A stretch of 64,000 bases of DNA, taken from positions 1 through 64,000 of the forward strand of contig NZ_FNWD01000002.1 in assembly GCF_900104655.1 (NCBI RefSeq), read 5' to 3'. The notes under the pieces are model-generated. The model was not told the DNA's origin. It searched no databases and saw nothing but the letters and a program-made list of their open reading frames with translations. The position numbers and the translations under genes are program-made. Below are positions 1-8,249 of the stretch, one piece after another. How positions within the stretch are numbered: the stretch's first letter is position 1; each line of letters begins with the position of its first letter. This DNA comes from Millionella massiliensis. GTDB lineage: Bacteria > Bacteroidota > Bacteroidia > Bacteroidales > Rikenellaceae.

Positions 1-140
1 ATCGACAGCAAAAGGGGGCCAACCACAACCGAGATTACGCCCCAGTCGACACGTTCGGGCGTGCGCGCCTGCACCAACCACCCCGGCAAGAAGGTGCTGA
101 TCCTGTCTCTTAACCGCATCTGGAGGTGTATAAGAGACAG
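1..140. other. Library chimera: pyk copy plus Nextera-type junction
   Basis: Bases 1-102 align without gaps to 12815-12916 of this window (inside pyk), 81 of 102 identical by my count. Bases 103-140 match 33 of 38 bases of the back-to-back transposase mosaic-end junction: the left part begins CTGTCTCTTA and the right part ends TATAAGAGACAG. Genuine ftsK sequence starts at 141. The orientation (pyk end, junction, ftsK start) is what circularising a 141-12916 fragment in a mate-pair library would give. Of the 21 mismatches to pyk only 5 are at third codon positions, which fits read error and not a natural paralogue. Not biological sequence. Confidence 0.9.
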
Positions 141-3100
141 AAGTCCCGTCCTGCGGCTGCCGCTCGTCCCGAAGGTGTCCGTCCGCCGGAACCGCGTAAA
201 CGGGTGATGAAACCCGCGCCTAAACCGGCCCCTAAACCGACTCCCAAGCCTCGTAAGCAGGCTCCCGTCGCCGATGACGGCGGGGTGGCCGACCGTTACA
301 TCTGGTTCAGCCTGCTGTTGCTCTTTGTCGCCGGCTTTATGGCCGTGTCGACCGTCTCTTATCTGATCTATTGGAAAGCCGACCAGAATATCGCCAACTG
401 GTCCAATCTCTTTATCAGCGTTCAGCAGGATGCGCAGAACTGGGGCGGACGGCTCGGGGCGATTCTCGGTCACAATATCATCGGGCGTTGGTTCGGTATC
501 TTTGGCGAGCTGCTACCGTTGATCGTCTTTTTTATCGCTATCAAACTGTTGCAGTTGAAATCGCTCCGGTTGCGCCGGGCCATTCGTTCAACCCTGATGC
601 TGATGATCGTGGGGTCGATCGGAGCCGGCCACTTCTTCGGTCCCGACCCGCAGGTCTTCGGAAGCGGATGGGGTGGAGCGCACGGCGTATTCATCGCCCA
701 GTGGCTCAATGCCATTATCGGCTACGAGGGGACCGCACTGCTGGTCATTGCGGCCTTTTGCGGAACCCTGTATTATGCTAATGGTCTGCTGATTCGCAAC
801 TGGGCAGCCAAATTGCGGGCCTATAAACATCGCAAGGCCGAGGAGCGTCAAACCCGGCTGGAACTGCAGCGGCTCGAAGCGCAGGAGAAGATGCTCCACA
901 TGCGGGCCGCGATGGAGCAGCGGCGTCAGGAGCTTGCCGAACAGCAGGCACGTATGGAAGAACAGGAGGCCGAAGCGCGAGCTGCGGCTGCGGCCTCGGC
1001 AGCAAGTGCTGCTGAACAGAACGCCACAGAGGCAGGTAAGGCTTCGGAAACTTCCACCCCGGGATCATCTGTGGTCGGAGAATCATCGCCGGCTCAGGCA
1101 GCGGTTGCGGTGGCTGATGGTGGTACGGCGCAGGCTGCTGCCTCGTCGCCGGATGCGGAGAGGGGACCCGTTGTTTCGGATCCGCAGTCGTTCGAACCCG
1201 CAGCTGTGCCGCTGCAACAGGTGGAATCGACTGCACCCGTGGCAGACTATCCTTATGGCTTGGGGATGCCTCAACCGGCCGATCGGGCTCGTTTGGTTCA
1301 GAACATGGACGGTACGTGGGGCTACCTGATCGGTTACGACGACTGGGGACAGCCGATTATCTACTCGTTTGACCGCGAAACCTACTATTACAATTTGGCC
1401 TATTACGGTGCTCCGGCCCAAACGGTCGGTGTGTCCGATCCGGCAGCATCCTATGGTGCTGCTGCGTCAGGTGAACCGGAAGAGGAACCTGAAGAGGAGA
1501 ATCCGTTTACGTTGGAGACCCGACCGGCGGCCTCTGAACCGGAACCGGCAGCGGAGACTTTTGACGTATCGGCACCTGGGATACCGGTTGCAGCGGAGCC
1601 ACTCCCGCCGGTTCAATCCGAGGAGGAAATTGTTCGCCCGCAGTCGGGACCCATCTCGTTGAGCCCCGTTGTCGAGCCGACCGTATCTGCGCCTGCCGCG
1701 TCTATCCAGCCCGACAGTTCGTTCGAGCAGTCCGTTCCTGCTGCCCCCGAGACAGATGCCGTTTCGCAGTCATCGCAACTGTCGCAGCCTTTTGCGCCGC
1801 AGGAGGACGATCCCGGATTCATTGTCGAACAACCCGAAGAGCAGCAGGTGGCCGACGAAGTCGTCAACAGCAGCGACCTGTACGACCCGACCCTCGAGTT
1901 GTCGCACTACCATAAACCGCCCATCGAGCTGCTGGACGATCATACCAAACGGGTCATTGTGACCGACGAAGAGCTGGTCGAGAACAAGAACCGTATCGTC
2001 ACGACGCTCGAAAACTTCGGGATCCGGATCGATACGATCGAAGCCACGATCGGGCCTACCGTCACGCTGTACGAGATTGTTCCGGCCCCCGGCGTGCGTA
2101 TCAGTAAAATCAAGAACCTCGAAGACGACATTGCCCTGAGCCTCTCGGCGCTCGGTATCCGTATCATCGCTCCGATTCCCGGCAAGGGAACCGTCGGGAT
2201 CGAGGTGCCCAACAAGGACAAGGAGATCGTCTCGATGTACTCGGTTATCAAGTCGCCCAAGTTCCACGACTCGCATGCCGACCTGCCTGTGGCGCTCGGA
2301 AAGACCATCCAGAACGAAACCTTTGTCTTCGACCTGGCCAAGATGCCCCACTTGCTGGTAGCCGGTGCCACAGGACAGGGGAAATCGGTCGGCCTGAACG
2401 CCATTATCACCTCGCTGCTCTACAAGAAGCATCCGGCCGAGCTGAAATTTATTCTTGTCGACCCCAAAAAGGTCGAGCTGACCCTCTATTCGAAACTCGA
2501 AAAACACTTCCTGGCCAAGATGCCCGATGCCGACGAAGCGATCATCACCGATACCCAGAAGGTGATCTATACGCTCAATTCGCTCTGTATCGAGATGGAC
2601 GCACGTTACGACCTGCTCAAAGCCGCCGCGGTGCGTAACATCAAGGAATACAACGAGAAGTTTATCAACCGACGGCTCAATCCCGAAAAGGGACATCGCT
2701 ATCTGCCTTACTTTGTGGTGATCGTCGATGAGTTTGCCGACCTGATTATGACGGCCGGCCGCGAGATAGAAACCCCGATCGCCCGTATCGCCCAGCTGGC
2801 TCGTGCTGTGGGGATTCACCTGATTATCGCGACGCAGCGACCCACTACCAACATCATCACGGGTGTGATCAAGGCCAACTTCCCGGCTCGTATCGCGTTC
2901 CGCGTAACGAGCATGATCGACTCCCGGACGATTCTCGACCAGCCCGGCGCCAACCAGCTGGTCGGTCGGGGCGATATGCTGATTTCCACCGGGAACGAGA
3001 TTACCCGTGTGCAGTGTGCCTTTATCGATACGCCCGAAGTAGAACGCATCACGGACCATATCGCCCGCCAGCAAGGCTATCCGTCGGCCTACGAACTGCC

Positions 3101-3386
3101 CGAATATACGCCCGAGGGCGAGGAGTCTTCGACCGTGAGCGGCGATGTGCTGAGCAAACGCGATTCGCTCTTCGAAGAAGTGGCACGATATGTGGTAGCT
3201 AATCAGCAGGGGTCGGCATCGACCATCCAACGCAAATTCTCGATCGGCTTCAACCGTGCCGGCCGGCTGATCGACCAGTTGGAGGCCGCCGGTATCGTCG
3301 GACACAGCGAGGGGGGCGGCAAACCGCGCCAGGTGCTGGTCAGCGATCCGATGTCGCTCGAAATGATACTCGATAACTTGTCGTAA
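126..3386 (+). CDS. ftsK: DNA translocase FtsK (5' end replaced by adapter)
   Basis: Septum-anchored ATPase that pumps chromosome termini through the closing septum and activates XerCD recombination. The protein read here is 1086 residues. Hydrophobic segments lie at about 58-82, 122-145, 150-170 and 200-222, followed by a long Ala/Glu/Pro-rich linker (about 235-600) and the motor. Walker A is GATGQGKS at 747-754 and Walker B is VVIVDEFADL (D868, E869). A winged-helix gamma domain near 1010-1065 would bind KOPS-like DNA sites. The first five residues, MYKRQ, are encoded by the mosaic-end adapter (GTG at 126), so the real start is missing; an in-frame ATG at 207 is the first internal candidate. 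lolA follows 3 nt downstream. Function is certain, the N-terminus is not. Confidence 0.95.
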   Translation: MYKRQKSRPAAAARPEGVRPPEPRKRVMKPAPKPAPKPTPKPRKQAPVADDGGVADRYIWFSLLLLFVAGFMAVSTVSYLIYWKADQNIANWSNLFISVQQDAQNWGGRLGAILGHNIIGRWFGIFGELLPLIVFFIAIKLLQLKSLRLRRAIRSTLMLMIVGSIGAGHFFGPDPQVFGSGWGGAHGVFIAQWLNAIIGYEGTALLVIAAFCGTLYYANGLLIRNWAAKLRAYKHRKAEERQTRLELQRLEAQEKMLHMRAAMEQRRQELAEQQARMEEQEAEARAAAAASAASAAEQNATEAGKASETSTPGSSVVGESSPAQAAVAVADGGTAQAAASSPDAERGPVVSDPQSFEPAAVPLQQVESTAPVADYPYGLGMPQPADRARLVQNMDGTWGYLIGYDDWGQPIIYSFDRETYYYNLAYYGAPAQTVGVSDPAASYGAAASGEPEEEPEEENPFTLETRPAASEPEPAAETFDVSAPGIPVAAEPLPPVQSEEEIVRPQSGPISLSPVVEPTVSAPAASIQPDSSFEQSVPAAPETDAVSQSSQLSQPFAPQEDDPGFIVEQPEEQQVADEVVNSSDLYDPTLELSHYHKPPIELLDDHTKRVIVTDEELVENKNRIVTTLENFGIRIDTIEATIGPTVTLYEIVPAPGVRISKIKNLEDDIALSLSALGIRIIAPIPGKGTVGIEVPNKDKEIVSMYSVIKSPKFHDSHADLPVALGKTIQNETFVFDLAKMPHLLVAGATGQGKSVGLNAIITSLLYKKHPAELKFILVDPKKVELTLYSKLEKHFLAKMPDADEAIITDTQKVIYTLNSLCIEMDARYDLLKAAAVRNIKEYNEKFINRRLNPEKGHRYLPYFVVIVDEFADLIMTAGREIETPIARIAQLARAVGIHLIIATQRPTTNIITGVIKANFPARIAFRVTSMIDSRTILDQPGANQLVGRGDMLISTGNEITRVQCAFIDTPEVERITDHIARQQGYPSAYELPEYTPEGEESSTVSGDVLSKRDSLFEEVARYVVANQQGSASTIQRKFSIGFNRAGRLIDQLEAAGIVGHSEGGGKPRQVLVSDPMSLEMILDNLS

Positions 3387-3389
3387 ACC

Positions 3390-4025
3390 ATGAAAAAGAT
3401 TTTTGGGATATGTCTGCTGGCCCTGCTGGGGACGGTTGCTGTCCGTGCCGACCAACAGTCGGAAGCCGTACTCGGTAAATTGCGCGAAAAGGTGCGTTCG
3501 TTTACCAGCTACAAACTGACTTTCAATGCAAAAGTAGAGGGCGACGGAAGCGTACAGGGAACCCTGGTGGTGAGCGGTCGCCGTTTTGCGACCCGTGTGC
3601 GGGGACAGGAACTCTACTATGACGGGACGACGCTCTGGAACTACGTGCCGCAGCAGCATGAGGTCACGATCGAACGGCTGGACCCCAACAGTCCCAATGT
3701 GCTGTCCAACCCGTCGAAATTGATGAATATCGACCCGAAGGATTACAACCACCGTTCGCTGGCAGGCGTGACGTCGGCAAAGGGTACGGCGCTGCAGGTG
3801 GTGGAGTTGACCCCGAAGGTTGAGACGCCCGATTATCGCTCGATTTTGCTCTATATCGACCCCGCAACGTCGCTTCCGGAACGGATCGTAATCGATACGC
3901 CGACGGCCGAAAATCCGGTCGAATTGACGGTCGTAAAGCTCGAGCCGGGTGTCCCCGTCTCCGAGTCGACATTCCGCTTCGATACGCGTGCCCATTCCGA
4001 TGTGGAGGTGATCGATTTCCGATAG
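3390..4025 (+). CDS. lolA: LolA-like outer-membrane lipoprotein carrier
   Basis: Predicted periplasmic carrier of lipoproteins from the inner to the outer membrane. It is 211 residues, typical for LolA, with a signal peptide (MKKIFGICLLALLGTVAVRA, residues 1-20) and then the LolA pattern of a mixed region starting LGKLREKVRSFTSYKLTF and beta strands suited to the half-barrel. It starts 3 nt after the ftsK stop and so is co-transcribed; ftsK followed by a LolA-family gene is a recurrent Bacteroidetes arrangement. A strong hairpin terminator follows at 4081. The assignment rests on fold-level features and context, and other LolA-like proteins exist in the phylum (one is at 43754 here). Confidence 0.85.
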   Translation: MKKIFGICLLALLGTVAVRADQQSEAVLGKLREKVRSFTSYKLTFNAKVEGDGSVQGTLVVSGRRFATRVRGQELYYDGTTLWNYVPQQHEVTIERLDPNSPNVLSNPSKLMNIDPKDYNHRSLAGVTSAKGTALQVVELTPKVETPDYRSILLYIDPATSLPERIVIDTPTAENPVELTVVKLEPGVPVSESTFRFDTRAHSDVEVIDFR

Positions 4026-4080
4026 GGCATTTAAAGCTCGCTAATGGATTTTACAGGTGCGTTTTGTAACGTGCCGCTGC

Positions 4081-4107
4081 GAGGCAGGGAAATTCCCTGC
4101 CTCTTTT
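4081..4107 (+). terminator. Intrinsic terminator of ftsK-lolA
   Basis: An 11-bp perfect stem (GAGGCAGGGAA with TTCCCTGCCTC) is followed by TTTTGTT, 55 nt after the lolA stop. Confidence 0.85.
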
Positions 4108-4431
4108 GTTGAGTGCTGTGGGGGCGATGGGTGGGGTGCTCGATGAGGCGGCATGAATGGCGATTGTATGAGCTATTGGTTATTTCACGTGGATGGAAGT
4201 CTCCCGCCTGTAATTTTCAATGAATATTTGAGAATCCAGGAGGCAGTAGGATAGGTACGCCCTTGGGAGTCGGATTGGTGGGTGGTTTGACGGTATGTTG
4301 GCCGGTGTTGTTTGGTCCTTGTATTAAAGGAGAATAAGTGGTTATTCCCGAAAATACCATGATCCACAATGTAGTGGTAAACGGCAATTATTCCATCCGT
4401 GCGGAGGCGGGATAGCTGATTGAAAGGTTAT
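4108..4431. other. Intergenic stretch without recognised gene
   Basis: About 320 bp between the lolA and ilvC terminators. The only open frames are 60-75 codons with no signal, motif or convincing start. No tRNA, repeat or strong hairpin was seen. Confidence 0.5.
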
Positions 4432-4479
4432 AAAAAAGTTTCGGGCAGGTTCTCCATCTGAGAGAACCTGCCCGAAACC
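4432..4479 (-). terminator. Intrinsic terminator of ilv operon
   Basis: A 17-bp perfect stem (arms 4438-4454 and 4463-4479, arm core CGGGCAGGTTCTC) is followed on the minus strand by a run of six T (A-run at 4432-4437). It lies about 25 nt after the ilvC stop. Confidence 0.9.
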
Positions 4480-4504
4480 GTATAAAGCGGGAGTGTTCCG
4501 GAAA

Positions 4505-5554
4505 CTATTTGTTGTTTTCGGGACGCAGCTGGCGTACGACAACGCCGGCCTGCCACATTTCGCTGTCACGCAGCTCTTTGAGCTCTTTTTCGAGACCTTC
4601 GCGGTAGTCGGGTTTCGAGTTGCAGTCGATCGAACGCTGTGCTTCGTTGCCGTTGGCTACTTCGCTGTACAGTTTTTCGAATACCGGCAGGGTAGCGTCG
4701 CGGAACGGTTTCCACCAGTCGAGCGCACCACGCTGTGCGGTGGTCGAGCAGTTGGCGTACATCCAGTCCATACCGTTTTCGGCTACGAGCGGCATCAGAC
4801 TCTGGGTCAGCTCTTCGATGGTTTCGTTGAAGGCTTCCGACGGAGTGTGGCCATGTTCGCGGAGCACCTGGTACTGAGCGGCGAAGATACCCTGGATGGC
4901 ACCCATCAGCGTACCGCGTTCACCGGTCAGGTCGGAGAATACTTCGCGTTTGAAGTCGGTTTCGAACAGGTAGCCCGAACCGACACCGATACCGAGGGCC
5001 AGTACACGGTCTTTGGCTTTGCCGGTAGCGTCCTGGAATACGGCGTAGCTGGAGTTCAGACCACGGCCGGCTACGAACATACGACGCAGCGAGGTACCCG
5101 AACCTTTCGGGGCTACGAGGATAACGTCCACGTCAGCCGGCGGAACGATACCGGTTTTTTCTTTATAGGTGATGCCGAAGCCGTGCGAGAAGTAGAGGGC
5201 TTTGCCAGCGGTCAGGTGTTTTTTGACAGTGGGCCAGAGGGCGATTTGTCCGGCGTCCGACAGCAGGTATTGGATGATGGTACCTTTTTCGCAGGCTTCT
5301 TCGATTTCGAAGAGGGTTTTGCCGGGAACCCATCCGTCAGCTACTGCTTTGTCCCAGGTTTTGGAGTTTTTGCGTTGGCCGACGATCACGTTGAAACCGT
5401 TGTCGCGCAGGTTCATGGCTTGACCGGGACCTTGTACCCCGTAGCCGATCACTGCGATCGTTTCGTCTTTGAGGATCTCTGCTGCTTTGCTCAGCGGGAA
5501 TTCTTCGCGTGTTACTACGCTTTCTTCCACACCGCCGAAATTGATTTTTGCCAT
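4505..5554 (-). CDS. ilvC: Ketol-acid reductoisomerase IlvC
   Basis: Converts 2-acetolactate (or acetohydroxybutyrate) to the dihydroxy acid with NADPH and Mg2+, the second common step of valine and isoleucine synthesis. The protein is 349 residues, starting MAKINFGGVEE. The Rossmann motif GYGVQGPGQAMNLRDNG near residues 38-54 binds NADPH, and the C-terminal knotted domain carries the metal ligands (around GERGTLMGAIQGIF and later SLMPLVAENG). The frame is open further upstream, but the family N-terminus fits the start at 5554. It is the last gene of ilvD-B-N-C, separated from ilvN by a 321-bp spacer that may hold its own promoter. Confidence 0.95.
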   Translation of the reverse strand: MAKINFGGVEESVVTREEFPLSKAAEILKDETIAVIGYGVQGPGQAMNLRDNGFNVIVGQRKNSKTWDKAVADGWVPGKTLFEIEEACEKGTIIQYLLSDAGQIALWPTVKKHLTAGKALYFSHGFGITYKEKTGIVPPADVDVILVAPKGSGTSLRRMFVAGRGLNSSYAVFQDATGKAKDRVLALGIGVGSGYLFETDFKREVFSDLTGERGTLMGAIQGIFAAQYQVLREHGHTPSEAFNETIEELTQSLMPLVAENGMDWMYANCSTTAQRGALDWWKPFRDATLPVFEKLYSEVANGNEAQRSIDCNSKPDYREGLEKELKELRDSEMWQAGVVVRQLRPENNK

Positions 5555-5875
5555 TGTTGTGTGTGAGTTTGTTGTATTTGGTTTTTGTCTGTTCTTGTTT
5601 GTCGAACCATAAAGGTACGCATTTATCCGCAATGTTGTTCCCTCGAGAGTCCATTTTACCTCTCGCACGGGGCTGTTTCGGCGATGTCGCGCTGAAACAG
5701 TAGGCGGATGCGCTGTTTGAGGGGCGGACGTTACGGCGTAAAAGTTCTCCCGAATGTGGGGTTTCGGGTGTTGCTGTACGGTGGGGCTGTGAAAGTGCCT
5801 GAACGTGACTGGCAAACCTTTCGAGAGCGACCCGTCGGGTCAACCTGTGGGGGCCGAACGTCGGAGGGGCGGGGA
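5555..5875 (-). promoter_or_regulatory. ilvN-ilvC spacer, possible internal promoter/leader
   Basis: This unusually long spacer holds no gene. A hairpin (CTGTTTC ... GAAACAG) lies at 5673-5700 and has no T-tract. A near-match to the Bacteroidetes -7 box, TACCTTTA on the minus strand, lies at 5610-5617, but I see no well-spaced -33 TTTG. These suggest separate or adjusted expression of ilvC; this is inference. Confidence 0.35.
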
Positions 5876-6439
5876 TTAGTCGCCGAGGTAGTCGCGACGC
5901 TGGTCGATAATGCCGCTGAGGGCGCTTTCGACGGTTGCGTCGTGCAGAACGATGTTTTCGGAACGGGTAAACTGTTGAAGCATGCCGCTCTGGGTGAGGT
6001 AGTCGCGCAGGGCTTCGATGTCTTCCTTGGCGCCGGTGCGTTCGAGAACGACGTATTCGGGGTTGATCTCGATCACGCGGGCGTTGTACTCTTTCAGGCA
6101 GGTGTCGCCACCTTTGAGGAAGAGTTCGGGCGAGACTTTATAGAGGGCGATCTGTTGAGCGGTGAATTCGTCGGTGCGGTATTTGTCGGCACGCAGCACT
6201 TCGATGATACGTTCGATGCTGCTCAGAATGCGGCAGGCGGTATCTTCGGTGGTGAAGGCGTGGATGGTGAACATACTGATCCCTTTGACGGGGGTCTCGC
6301 TCACCTTGAGGCTCTCGATATTGATTTTGCGCCGGGTGAAGATCGAGGTGATACGCCCCAGTACACCGACTTGGTTTTCGGTGAATACGGTGATGATGTA
6401 TTCGCGGATGGTGGTATCCGTATCTTTGATTGGTGCCAT
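5876..6439 (-). CDS. ilvN: Acetolactate synthase regulatory subunit IlvN/IlvH
   Basis: Small subunit that activates the catalytic subunit and gives valine feedback inhibition. It is 187 residues with an N-terminal ACT domain (about 13-88: YIITVFTENQVGVLGRITSI, then NIESLKVSETPVKGISMFTI) and a C-terminal ALS_ss_C-type domain. The valine-site region NQVGVLGRIT is intact, so inhibition by valine is expected. It starts 24 nt after the ilvB stop and so is translated from the same mRNA. Confidence 0.93.
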   Translation of the reverse strand: MAPIKDTDTTIREYIITVFTENQVGVLGRITSIFTRRKINIESLKVSETPVKGISMFTIHAFTTEDTACRILSSIERIIEVLRADKYRTDEFTAQQIALYKVSPELFLKGGDTCLKEYNARVIEINPEYVVLERTGAKEDIEALRDYLTQSGMLQQFTRSENIVLHDATVESALSGIIDQRRDYLGD

Positions 6440-6463
6440 AGCTGATCGTTCGGAGTGGTGGGG

Positions 6464-8191
6464 TTATTCGGAGTAGAGCATATCGTCGAGCGAGGCGCCG
6501 CCGGGAACCATCGGGAAGACGTTGTCTTCCTTGCCTACGACGACTTCGAGGAAGCAGGGACCGTCGCATGCGAGCAGCTCCTGAACGGCTCCCTGGAGTT
6601 CGTCGCGATGAATGATGCGTCGTGCGGGGAGACCGTAGGCCTGGGCAATTTGTACGAAGTCGGGGTTGACGAGTTCGGTAGCGTTGTAGCGTTTCTCCAT
6701 GAAGAGCTGCTGCCACTGGCGAACCATGCCGAGGAAGGAGTTGTTCAGGACGATGACTTTCACGGGGATGCCCCAGTGGATCATGGTACCGAGCTCCTGC
6801 ATGGTCATCTGGAAACCGCCGTCGCCGAGGAAGACCACCACGTCGCGTTTGGCGGTAGCGGGATCTTCGTCGAGGGCCACTTTGGCTCCGATGGCTGCGG
6901 GCAGACCGTACCCCATTGTGCCGAGGCCGCCGGAGGTAATCAGGCTGCGTGTATGTTTGTAGGTGGAGTAGCGGGCTGCCATCATCTGGTGCTGGCCGAC
7001 GTCGGTGACGATGACGGCTTCGCCGTTGCTTTCGCGGGCAACGGTGGCCACGGCTTCACCCATGGTGAGCTCTTCGCGATGGGGGTTGAGCTGGCGGTCG
7101 ATGACCTTTTCCTGTTCGGTCTGGGCGTATTCAGCGGCTTTCTGGAACCACTCGGTGCGCGGCTTGTTGGTGACGGTGCCGGCGGCGAGGATGGCTTCCA
7201 GTGCTTCGCGCGCGTCGGCCACGATAGCCAGGTCGGTGCGCACGTTTTTATTGATTTCGATGGGGTCGATTTCGATGTGGATCACCTTGGCCTTGGGAGC
7301 GTAGGTCTTGAGGTTGCCGGTGACGCGGTCGCTGAAGCGCATGCCGACGGCGATGAGCAAATCGGCTTCCTGGGTCATCAGGTTGCCGGCCACGTTACCG
7401 TGCATGCCGACCATGCCGATGTAGAGGGGATGGTCGCTGGGGATGCACGAAAGCCCCATGAGGGTCGAGGCAATCGGGATATTGCCGGCTTCGGCCAGAC
7501 GGATGACGGCCTCTTCCGCGCCCGAGATCTTCACGCCGTTTCCGACGAGCAGCAGGGGGTGTTCGGCTTCGTTGATAAGTTCGAGAGCCTCTTTGGCTGC
7601 TTCGGTGTCGACGGCCGGATCGGGGTTATAGCTGCGGATACCGGTGCAGGGCTTCCAATGGTAGTCGCCGCGTGCGGTCAGGGCGTCTTTGGTCACTTCG
7701 ATGTAGACGGGACCGGGACGTCCGGCGCGGGCGATATAGAAGGCTTTGGCGATGGTGGGGACCATCTCTTCAAAGCGGGTGATCTGGTAGTTCCACTTGG
7801 TGATGGGCACGGTCATGTTGATCATGTCGGCTTCCTGGAAGAAGTCGGTGCCGAGGGCGGTGGAGGGTACCTGGGCCGAGATGCAGACCACGGGAGTGGA
7901 GTCGAGCATGGCATCGGCGATACCGGTCAGCAGGTTGGTGGCGCCGGGGCCGGAAGTGGCCATGCAGACGCCGGTCTTGTTCGACACGCGTGCATAACCC
8001 TGAGCGGCGTGGACGGCTCCCTGTTCGTGGCGGGTGAGCAGGTGGCGCAGTTCGGGGTAGTCCTGCAGACGGTCGTAAACCGGAGTGATGCTGCCTCCGG
8101 GGTAGCCGAATACGGTGTCGACGCCCTGGTTGATGAGTGAGGCGAGGAGCGCTTCGGCGCCGGTGATATTTTCTTTGTCGGTATATCTCAT
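6464..8191 (-). CDS. ilvB: Acetolactate synthase catalytic subunit IlvB
   Basis: ThDP- and FAD-dependent enzyme condensing pyruvate with pyruvate or 2-oxobutyrate, the committed step of valine/isoleucine synthesis. It is 575 residues from MRYTDKENITGAEALLASL. FGYPGGSITPVYD is followed by the catalytic Glu in RHEQGAVHAAQGYAR, and the ThDP motif GDGGFQMTMQELGT ... NNSFLGMVRQWQ lies near the C-terminus. The frame stays open 37 codons upstream and would overlap ilvD; the start at 8191 matches the family and leaves 58 nt after ilvD. It is the second gene of the operon and partners IlvN immediately downstream. Confidence 0.95.
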   Translation of the reverse strand: MRYTDKENITGAEALLASLINQGVDTVFGYPGGSITPVYDRLQDYPELRHLLTRHEQGAVHAAQGYARVSNKTGVCMATSGPGATNLLTGIADAMLDSTPVVCISAQVPSTALGTDFFQEADMINMTVPITKWNYQITRFEEMVPTIAKAFYIARAGRPGPVYIEVTKDALTARGDYHWKPCTGIRSYNPDPAVDTEAAKEALELINEAEHPLLLVGNGVKISGAEEAVIRLAEAGNIPIASTLMGLSCIPSDHPLYIGMVGMHGNVAGNLMTQEADLLIAVGMRFSDRVTGNLKTYAPKAKVIHIEIDPIEINKNVRTDLAIVADAREALEAILAAGTVTNKPRTEWFQKAAEYAQTEQEKVIDRQLNPHREELTMGEAVATVARESNGEAVIVTDVGQHQMMAARYSTYKHTRSLITSGGLGTMGYGLPAAIGAKVALDEDPATAKRDVVVFLGDGGFQMTMQELGTMIHWGIPVKVIVLNNSFLGMVRQWQQLFMEKRYNATELVNPDFVQIAQAYGLPARRIIHRDELQGAVQELLACDGPCFLEVVVGKEDNVFPMVPGGASLDDMLYSE

Positions 8192-8249
8192 GGCTGGGGT
8201 TTCCTTGGGGTATGGTGAGTCTGGGGGTAGTGTTCGGGGGTGGAGCCGG

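Noticed and set aside
1-102. Second pyruvate kinase fragment
   Set aside because: It is a copy of 12815-12916 with error-type mismatches, joined to adapter sequence; an artefact, not a gene.
1770-3995. 741-codon minus-strand open frame opposite ftsK
   Set aside because: GC-rich shadow frame: no domain, composition follows the complement of ftsK.
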